From an uncultured bacterium (lineage in GTDB: Bacteria; Patescibacteriota; Minisyncoccia; Moranbacterales; GWC2-37-73): a DNA stretch of 6,368 nucleotides. Each line of letters opens with the position of its first letter. Position 1 is the stretch's first letter. Below, piece by piece: positions 1 through 3,970 of the stretch. The translations under genes were made by a program, and so were the position numbers. The notes beneath the pieces were generated by a model, which was given only the letters and a program-made list of their open reading frames with translations, searched no databases and was not told the DNA's origin. The stretch lies in NCBI GenBank assembly GCA_903824515.1, contig CAIJXA010000133.1:1-6368 (forward strand), in the 5' to 3' direction.

Positions 1-738
1 CCAGATACCTATGCTGATGCAGCTTCAACAACTGGTTCACCGACCTTCACTAATACTGGTGGCTATAAAATATACAAATGGATCAACGTCGGTTCGGGTT
101 CTATAACCTTTTCTTCGGGTGTTGGCCCTGCGATTGTGACTCCATTTGGTCTAGATGGTCAATCTTCTGCAAAAGCAGGTGCTTCTTGTGCGAGCATCCG
201 GGCTGGGGGATATTCTGTGGGCGATGGTACTTACTGGATTAAACCAGCTCAATATGGAGGTAGTCCTTTTCAAGCATATTGTGATATGACAACAGATGGG
301 GGTGGATATACATATTACGCAATTTCAAGTGGGCTAACAACGTATAGGTCAACTGATAATAATAGTTGCAAAGCTCTTGGGATGGATATCGTCATCCCCA
401 GAACGCAAGCTCACTTTACTGCACTTTATGCTAAATATGGAGCTAGTTATTTTGCTACTGTTCCTGGTGTGTATGGAACAGTCCCAGGAAATTACACTGG
501 TTGTTCAATGAGAAATCCTACCAGCTATGGTTCTGGATGCTCAAATTGGTATGCACTTGATGGTGGAAAATGGTGGCTAAGAGATTCTGCTTATTCTGAG
601 CCTAATGGTAATTATACGGCTTATTGCTGGTTGGGTATGGGTTCTTGGGCTACCCCAGTCATTAGTAGTCTTTCATTTGATGATAATAACTGCTACTATT
701 ACACCTCTTCATATATTTGTTCCACAAATGACAAATAA
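1..738 (+). CDS. Secreted surface protein, C-terminal part with fibrinogen-like module (5' truncated)
   Basis: The frame is open from base 1 to the TAA at 736-738, giving 245 residues with no start in the window. The GTG at 136 lies inside a continuous frame and is not a credible start. Residues 1-45 are Gly/Thr/Ser-rich with a 'GGYKIYKW...GSGSITF' strand pattern, like the beta-rich repeats of bacterial surface proteins. From about residue 60 the sequence matches the start of fibrinogen-related domains: a Cys, 'GDGTYWIKP', then 'FQAYCDMTTDGGGYT'. After that it departs from eukaryotic fibrinogen and becomes rich in Trp, Tyr, Asn and Cys ('DGGKWWLRD', 'SEPNGNYTAYCWLG'). There are eight cysteines (63, 94, 123, 168, 180, 209, 231, 240), an even number consistent with four disulfides in an exported protein. 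The role is probably binding or adhesion at the cell surface; the ligand cannot be told. The domain assignment rests on motif recognition only. Confidence 0.8.
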   Translation, partial: PDTYADAASTTGSPTFTNTGGYKIYKWINVGSGSITFSSGVGPAIVTPFGLDGQSSAKAGASCASIRAGGYSVGDGTYWIKPAQYGGSPFQAYCDMTTDGGGYTYYAISSGLTTYRSTDNNSCKALGMDIVIPRTQAHFTALYAKYGASYFATVPGVYGTVPGNYTGCSMRNPTSYGSGCSNWYALDGGKWWLRDSAYSEPNGNYTAYCWLGMGSWATPVISSLSFDDNNCYYYTSSYICSTNDK

Positions 739-750
739 TAAATTGGATCG

Positions 751-778
751 TTAACACTTTTTGGTCTTGTGGTATAAT
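751..778 (+). promoter_or_regulatory. Extended -10 promoter for the SIMPL-domain gene
   Basis: TTAACA (751-756, 5 of 6 to the -35 consensus) is followed after 16 bp by a perfect TATAAT (773-778), preceded by TG one base upstream (TGGTATAAT), which is an extended -10. Transcription would start near 785, leaving a leader of about 120 nt before the ATG at 908. It is the best sigma-70-type promoter in the window by eye. It starts 12 bp after the upstream stop codon. Confidence 0.75.
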
Positions 779-864
779 TGACTTAAGAAATATTTTGTCT
801 TGTAGAAATGATAAATTGGATGCATAAATTTAGAATTTATCAAAAATTTAAATTAATAAACATG

Positions 865-896
865 GAAATTTTTTGAGCCTGGCTCATTTGAATTTC
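865..896 (+). promoter_or_regulatory. Leader hairpin just upstream of the SIMPL start codon
   Basis: GAAATT (865-870) pairs with AATTTC (891-896), and inside it TGAGC (874-878) pairs with GCTCA (882-886) around a CTG loop. The two stems are separated by a small T-rich internal loop. The structure ends 11 nt before the ATG at 908 and is not followed by a T-run, so it is more likely a leader structure affecting translation than a terminator. Function is inferred from position only. Confidence 0.4.
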
Positions 897-907
897 TGCT
901 AGCGAAG

Positions 908-1693
908 ATGGACGAACAAGCAAAGTCAAAATTTGAAAAGTTTTATGAGCCAAAATTTTTTTTGGCGGTGGTTGGAATTTTGGCAATCACTGCAGTTGTG
1001 GTGGTTTCAATTTTGCGAGATCGCTTTGTGAGTCCTTGGCAAAATCAGGTTTCAATTGTTGGTCAGGGAAAAGTTAGCTATCAACCGGATGTTGCCACGG
1101 TGACGTTGGGAATTGCGATTGACAAGGCGCCAACGGCAGATTCTGCGCTTGCGCAACTCAATGGTAAGGCCACGAGAATCATTGCTGCGCTGGATGGATT
1201 GGGAATCAAAAAGGATGACATCAAAACCGAAGCCTATGCTTTGAATCCGCAATATGATTATGTGGAAGGTGTTTCAAAAATTGCTGGCTATGGCGCCAAT
1301 CAAAAACTTTCAATCAAGGTTTCTGACATCATCAACAACGCAGACAAGGTGAGTCAGGTGGTTTCAACGGCTGGGAGTGCAACCGCAAATGAAGTGATGG
1401 GAATTGAATTTACAGTTTCAAATATGAACGATTTGAAACAGCAAGCAAAAATCTTGGCAATTGGCGATGCGAAAAAAAAATCTGAGGGACTTGCAAGAGC
1501 TGCTGGGGTCAAACTTGGCAAAGTTGAAAATTGGTATGAAAACATTCTTCAAGCTCCAGACTATCGAGTCTCAAATGCTGGTTTCGGTGGAGCAGAAGCA
1601 CTTTCAGCAAAAGCCGCCATCACTGTTCCTCAGGTTCCTGCTGGCACCCAGGAAATCATTGTTGAAGTCGGTCTGACATATGAAGTGAAATAG
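908..1693 (+). CDS. Membrane-anchored SIMPL-domain (DUF541, YggE-like) protein
   Basis: This 261-residue protein has a short charged N-terminus, one hydrophobic segment (about residues 17-36) and a SIMPL/DUF541 domain filling the rest, so the domain should sit outside the membrane on an uncleaved anchor. Family landmarks are 'VGQGKVSYQPDVATVTLGI' (51-69), 'GIKKDDIKTEAYALNPQY' (99-116), 'YGANQKLSIKV' (128-138), 'KKSEGLARAAGVKLGKV' (190-206) and a final strand 'EIIVEVGLTYEV' (249-260). Members such as YggE and BP26 are periplasmic or surface proteins tied to oxidative-stress tolerance, some forming oligomeric rings; the biochemical activity is not settled. The ATG at 908 is the only ATG in frame after the TAA at 857-859. 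No clear Shine-Dalgarno sequence precedes it (GCGAAG abuts the ATG). A run of nine A's at 1472-1480 encodes Lys-Lys-Lys. No terminator directly follows. Confidence 0.9.
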   Translation: MDEQAKSKFEKFYEPKFFLAVVGILAITAVVVVSILRDRFVSPWQNQVSIVGQGKVSYQPDVATVTLGIAIDKAPTADSALAQLNGKATRIIAALDGLGIKKDDIKTEAYALNPQYDYVEGVSKIAGYGANQKLSIKVSDIINNADKVSQVVSTAGSATANEVMGIEFTVSNMNDLKQQAKILAIGDAKKKSEGLARAAGVKLGKVENWYENILQAPDYRVSNAGFGGAEALSAKAAITVPQVPAGTQEIIVEVGLTYEVK

Positions 1694-1704
1694 GTCCTAA
1701 TATG

Positions 1705-1750
1705 GAACATAGAACATAGAAAAAAATACAAGATATAGAAAGTAGAAAGT
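1705..1750. repeat. Purine-rich heptanucleotide tandem duplications
   Basis: Two different 7-base units are each duplicated head to tail within 46 bases: GAACATA at 1705-1711 and 1712-1718, and AGAAAGT at 1737-1743 and 1744-1750. They lie just after the stop codon of the SIMPL gene. The same period of seven recurs at 2191-2225. No coding or terminator function is visible. Confidence 0.6.
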
Positions 1751-1760
1751 AATAAAGCAT

Positions 1761-1890
1761 GCCCAGCGATGATCCACTAGCTGGCGGATCGAGCGTGGCA
1801 ATCCAGACCTTTGTAGAATCTTGGACCGCCACAGCTTTTCGGGTACAAAAATCTTCGCAGAGACGGCTATGTGGTGTCGTTGCGATGTGC
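1761..1890. repeat. GC-rich structured element, probable dispersed repeat
   Basis: This block is about 55% G+C between flanks near 25%. It opens with a near-palindrome, GATCCACTAGCTGGCGGATC (1771-1790). Next comes a long stem-loop in which GCGTGGC (1793-1799) pairs with GCCACaGC (1828-1835) and TCCAGA (1802-1807) pairs with TCtTGGA (1819-1825). CGCCACA (1827-1833) could instead pair with TGTGGTG (1870-1876). GCGATG occurs near both edges (1766-1771, 1882-1887). The stretch 'GAGCGTGGCAATCCAG' and the edge 'TTGCGATG' recall the widespread bacterial extragenic repeat with GTCATTGCGAGG and GTGGCAATC segments. I therefore read it as a palindromic, non-autonomous dispersed repeat. A structured small RNA is the alternative. 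Copy number cannot be judged from one window. Confidence 0.55.
1773..1788. repeat. Palindromic 16-mer, copy 1
   Basis: TCCACTAGCTGGCGGA is a degenerate version of the palindrome TCCGCCAGCTGGCGGA. It matches the copy at 2282-2297 at 14 of 16 positions, and the right arm GCTGGCGGA is identical in both. It forms the first hairpin of the GC-rich block. Confidence 0.65.
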
Positions 1891-1918
1891 TAAAAGTCAT
1901 GAAGATTGAAATATTTGC

Positions 1919-1947
1919 TTGATACTTGTGGGAATATGTGCTTAAAT
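1919..1947 (+). promoter_or_regulatory. Possible promoter upstream of the small ORF
   Basis: TTGATA (1919-1924, 5 of 6 to the -35 consensus) is spaced 17 bp from TTAAAT (1942-1947, 4 of 6 to the -10 consensus). The 9-mer AAATATTTG occurs at 1909-1917 and 1944-1952, flanking or overlapping these hexamers. In such AT-rich DNA this pairing could be chance. A competing extended -10, TGCTATTAT (1992-2000), overlaps the small ORF start and would instead start an RNA near 2007. Confidence 0.3.
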
Positions 1948-1990
1948 ATTTGTATGTTTTCAGACTAATTTGTTAATAAATAAGGAAAAT

Positions 1991-2077
1991 ATGCTATTAT
2001 CATACACAAAAAGATTCTTTACGGGACTTGAGCCAGATGACGATGAAGATGAAGATGGCAGTGATTTCGGTTGCTAG
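1991..2077 (+). CDS. Possible 28-aa acidic small protein
   Basis: An ATG at 1991 is preceded by AAGGA (1982-1986) with a 4-nt gap, one of the few Shine-Dalgarno-like sites in the window. It opens a 28-codon frame ending in TAG (2075-2077). The N-terminal half is basic and hydrophobic ('LLSYTKRFFTGLEP'); the C-terminal half is strongly acidic ('DDDEDEDGSDFGC') and ends in Cys. I do not recognise it. A strong terminator begins 18 nt after the stop, so ORF and terminator look like a compact transcription unit. It may instead be a chance frame inside a small RNA, because an extended -10 (TGCTATTAT) overlaps its start codon. Confidence 0.4.
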   Translation: MLLSYTKRFFTGLEPDDDEDEDGSDFGC

Positions 2078-2094
2078 TCAAATTCAAAAGTATG

Positions 2095-2127
2095 AAAAGA
2101 ACTTGTCGAAAGGCGGGTTCTTTTTTT
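2095..2127 (+). terminator. Strong intrinsic terminator with GAAA tetraloop
   Basis: AAAAGAACTTGTC (2095-2107) pairs with GGCGGGTTCTTTT (2112-2124) around the GNRA tetraloop GAAA (2108-2111). This gives 13 consecutive pairs counting G-U pairs, and a run of seven T's (2121-2127) overlaps and follows the stem. It ends whatever is transcribed through 1991-2077. No larger gene lies upstream that would need it apart from the SIMPL gene 400 bases away. Confidence 0.85.
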
Positions 2128-2161
2128 GTTGAAATAAAATTTAACGGCAAGGCGTAAGAAC

Positions 2162-2193
2162 TTGATGATACCCCTGGAGGGTATAGGTATAAA
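2162..2193 (+). promoter_or_regulatory. Candidate operator-promoter with ATACCC/GGGTAT dyad
   Basis: A perfect dyad, ATACCC-CTGGA-GGGTAT (2168-2184), sits between a -35-like TTGATG (2162-2167) and a -10-like TATAAA (2188-2193) with a 20-bp spacer. The dyad resembles operators of the CsoR/FrmR metal- or persulfide-sensing repressors. The long spacer with a central dyad is also the arrangement of MerR-family activated promoters such as those of ZntR and BmrR. Neither regulator nor metal transporter is in the window. The next gene downstream is the ASCH-AroE fusion, 200 bases away. A plain hairpin with no regulatory role is possible. Confidence 0.4.
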
Positions 2194-2225
2194 TCCTAAA
2201 TATTAAATCCTAAATCCTAAATCCT
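2191..2225. repeat. Five tandem AAATCCT heptamers
   Basis: Five 7-base units run head to tail: AAATCCT at 2191, the degenerate AAATATT at 2198, then AAATCCT at 2205, 2212 and 2219. The array starts inside the -10-like hexamer of the dyad promoter. It is a short variable-number-type repeat, like the heptanucleotide STRRs known in cyanobacteria. Traces of the unit (AATCC) recur at 2231 and near 2275. Confidence 0.8.
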
Positions 2226-2277
2226 AAACAAATCCAAACGAACAAAATACAAAAGATATGAAACAAGAAACAAAATC

Positions 2278-2301
2278 CTAATCCGCTTGCTGGCGGACTA
2301 G
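2278..2301. repeat. Palindromic 16-mer, copy 2, with extended arms
   Basis: TCCGCTTGCTGGCGGA (2282-2297) matches the copy at 1773-1788 at 14 of 16 positions and lies in the same orientation. TCCGC pairs with GCGGA, and beyond one mismatch CTA (2278-2280) pairs with TAG (2299-2301). It is an isolated hairpin in AT-rich DNA with no T-run, so it is not a terminator. Confidence 0.65.
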
Positions 2302-2380
2302 TGACCCAATTTCAAATATTCGGATCTTAAAATCCAAGAGTTAGAGTTTTAAAAAAGTTTTTGCTAAACGGTTCTTTAAA

Positions 2381-2388
2381 AAAGGAAG
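2381..2388 (+). promoter_or_regulatory. Ribosome binding site for the ASCH-AroE gene
   Basis: AAAGGAAG lies with an 8-nt gap between GGA and the ATG at 2395. It is the clearest Shine-Dalgarno site in the window and supports that start. No convincing promoter is visible directly upstream; the dyad promoter at 2162-2193 could supply the transcript. Confidence 0.65.
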
Positions 2389-2394
2389 TACATT

Positions 2395-3870
2395 ATGACC
2401 AAAAAAATAACACGATTATTTTTGAATCCTAATGAAATGGCGTTTCGTAAATATTTTTGGCCACAGCTGGAAAGTCAAACCATCACAAAAGTTTTCAGGC
2501 CAGGCAGTCGCTTGGAAGGTGATGAGCGTGGCTACAAGGAAGGTCGAATTGTCGTGGCGAGAGTCATTGATTCAATCGGTTCTGATTGGGCTGGAATTCC
2601 GCCGGAATTTTTTGAGGAGTTATCAAAAACAATCAGAATTGAAAAAACGCAAGTGAAAAAAATCGGTGATTTGAAAAGGGAAGATTTTTGTGGTGCGAGC
2701 TCTGATGTTCAAGATCAAGAATCTTTGAAAACACAGCTAGGTTTAATCTATAATTTGTTTCCTGCGGACCTTGCCGATGACTTGCCAGTCACTATAATTT
2801 CTTTTTCTTATCTTTCTATGGCTAATCATCCAGTTTCATCCAAAAAAACAATTAAGCAGCTTGAAAATGAAGGCATCATTACAATTGCAAAAAAACCAGA
2901 AAACAATGCGGTTGGTTTTGCGCATGAAAAATCACATACAATCACTTTTGTGGAAGATGATTATCCTGCCAAAACTCCGGTGATGTGGAATGCGGTTTAT
3001 GCTGCTTTCCAGTTGCCCTGCAGCCAGGCCATGTTTGTTTCGCAGGTAGAGAATTTGCCTGAGATTTTGGACGGCCTTCGCCGCGATGAAAATTATCGAG
3101 GCGGTGGTTTTGGGGTTGGCTTCAAAGATCAAGCTGTTGCCTATCTTGACAAAGTTGATGAAATGGCCAGGAAAATTGGGGCTGTGAATGTGGTAGTGAA
3201 GAATTCTGATGGCTTGCTGGTTGGGTACAACACGGATGGCATTGGCTATGCGGAAAGTTTGGCTGAATTTTTCATGAAAAAAAGTCAGCCCTTGGCAGGC
3301 AAAAAAGTTGTTTTGATTGGCTCTGGCGGAACTGCTAATGCGATTGCCTTTGCTTTGGCGCTTCGCAAGATGAAAGTTGTGATTTTGAACCGGACGATTG
3401 AAAAAGCGCAATTGTTGGCCAGGCGAATCAATGCTCATTTTGGTTTTGCTGAAGATGCAGTTGTGAGATTTGGAGCTGAAACGGAAATTACAAAAGAAGT
3501 TGTTGACGCAGATGTTATCCTCAATGTTTCCACCAAGGGAGCTTGCGGACATTTGGAAAAATATTTGCCACTTGCTTCGGCAACACTTCCAGCCACTGAA
3601 GAAAACATCAAGGAAAATCATCGAGAGTCTCGAGAAGTTTTTGCAAAAATTCCAGCGCATGCTTTGATTAGTGATGTTATTTTGGGCAGCGGTGACACTG
3701 CATTTATCGCAATTGCTAAAGAAAAAAATTTTCAAACCCTAAATGGGGTTCCAATGGTGATTAACCAGGGAATTGAAGCAATGTGGCTTGTGCATGAAGC
3801 GGAAATGGAAGCCCTGGGAATTTCTAAAATTGATCTTTACAATGTGATGAAACAGGCTGCCGGTTTCTAG
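2395..3870 (+). CDS. aroE: ASCH-like domain fused to AroE-family (shikimate dehydrogenase-type) oxidoreductase
   Basis: At 491 residues this is far longer than ordinary AroE (about 270-290). The C-terminal part (about 175-491) is AroE-type: 'IGAVN' (261-265), 'GYNTDGIGY' (277-285), a Rossmann loop 'GSGGTANA' (309-316), 'NRT' (332-334) implying NADP(H), 'ILNVST' (375-380) and 'INQGIEAM' (456-463). AroE reduces 3-dehydroshikimate to shikimate in the cytoplasm. The catalytic pair appears kept as Lys244 and Asp281. The usual substrate motifs are changed: SxSP reads A-K-T-P (192-195), and NVTxPHK is replaced by 'GFGVGFK' (238-244). Residues 5-140 look like an ASCH/PUA-fold domain ('TITKVFRPGSRL', 'GRIVVARVIDSIG', 'IGDLKREDF', 'LGLIYN', 'PVTIISF'), a fold often linked to RNA or nucleotide binding. 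Substrate may therefore not be shikimate; the symbol marks family only. A clear ribosome site fixes the ATG. A terminator follows 14 nt after the stop. Confidence 0.8.
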   Translation: MTKKITRLFLNPNEMAFRKYFWPQLESQTITKVFRPGSRLEGDERGYKEGRIVVARVIDSIGSDWAGIPPEFFEELSKTIRIEKTQVKKIGDLKREDFCGASSDVQDQESLKTQLGLIYNLFPADLADDLPVTIISFSYLSMANHPVSSKKTIKQLENEGIITIAKKPENNAVGFAHEKSHTITFVEDDYPAKTPVMWNAVYAAFQLPCSQAMFVSQVENLPEILDGLRRDENYRGGGFGVGFKDQAVAYLDKVDEMARKIGAVNVVVKNSDGLLVGYNTDGIGYAESLAEFFMKKSQPLAGKKVVLIGSGGTANAIAFALALRKMKVVILNRTIEKAQLLARRINAHFGFAEDAVVRFGAETEITKEVVDADVILNVSTKGACGHLEKYLPLASATLPATEENIKENHRESREVFAKIPAHALISDVILGSGDTAFIAIAKEKNFQTLNGVPMVINQGIEAMWLVHEAEMEALGISKIDLYNVMKQAAGF

Positions 3871-3884
3871 ATTTTCTGAAAAAC

Positions 3885-3912
3885 AAAAGGGCTCTTTGCA
3901 AAGAGCCCTTTT
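3885..3912 (+). terminator. Perfect-palindrome terminator after the AroE-family gene
   Basis: A 28-bp perfect palindrome: AAAAGGGCTCTTTG (3885-3898) followed by its exact reverse complement (3899-3912), ending in four T's. In RNA this is a stem of about 12 pairs with a small TGCA-centred loop. A-runs on the left and T-runs on the right allow termination on both strands. It isolates the AroE-family gene from the PBP gene. Confidence 0.9.
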
Positions 3913-3933
3913 AATCTTGTTAAAATCGCAACT

Positions 3934-3963
3934 TTGAAGAAAGCCTGTCAAAGGGTGTAGTAT
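3934..3963 (+). promoter_or_regulatory. Possible promoter giving a leaderless PBP transcript
   Basis: TTGAAG (3934-3939) and TAGTAT (3958-3963) are separated by 18 bp. A start about seven bases after the -10 falls at 3970-3971, on the A of the PBP ATG. No Shine-Dalgarno site lies at normal spacing: AAAGGGTG at 3950-3957 is too far from the ATG. A leaderless mRNA is therefore the simplest reading. Both hexamers are imperfect. Confidence 0.4.
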
Positions 3964-3970
3964 AGGTTGT

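Larger units (their letters stand above)
1694..2394. other. Repeat-rich intergenic island without a large gene
   Basis: About 700 bases separate the SIMPL gene from the AroE-family gene. No reading frame here resembles a known protein. In order it holds purine-rich heptamer repeats, a GC-rich foldable block, a possible small ORF with its own terminator, a promoter-like dyad, CCTAAAT-type heptamer repeats, a second copy of a 16-mer palindrome, and an A-rich leader. Base composition changes sharply along it: I count 71 of 130 G+C in 1761-1890 against 26 of 110 in 1891-2000. The patchwork suggests DNA shaped by repeat insertion rather than one decayed gene. Confidence 0.8.

Noticed and set aside
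136..738. GTG at 136 as the start of the fibrinogen-like protein
   Set aside because: The same frame continues without a stop to base 1, encoding a typical surface-protein beta-rich stretch, and there is no ribosome site or signal peptide at 136. The gene is truncated by the window edge.
1791..1866. A tRNA or other known RNA gene in the GC-rich block
   Set aside because: The length and a TTCGGGTAC stretch suggested a T-arm, but no acceptor stem, anticodon arm or CCA-like end can be fitted, and the main stem (1793-1835) does not match a cloverleaf.
1697..1900. Minus-strand 67-codon frame across the GC-rich block
   Set aside because: Its coding strand is the inverse of the palindromic repeat and then runs through AT-rich purine repeats, giving a low-complexity Phe/Tyr tail. 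It has no ribosome site and looks like a by-product of a repeat, similar to the spurious peptides often called in such elements.
2037..2132. Alternative 31-codon frame starting ATGACGATGAAGATG
   Set aside because: It overlaps the 28-codon frame in another phase and reads straight through the strong terminator hairpin and T-run, ending in Phe-Phe-Phe-Cys. A gene containing its own terminator is implausible.
2932..3735. Minus-strand 267-codon frame
   Set aside because: It lies wholly inside the AroE-family gene on the opposite strand, has Asn/Phe/Ser-rich composition with no domain, and is a shadow of the real frame.
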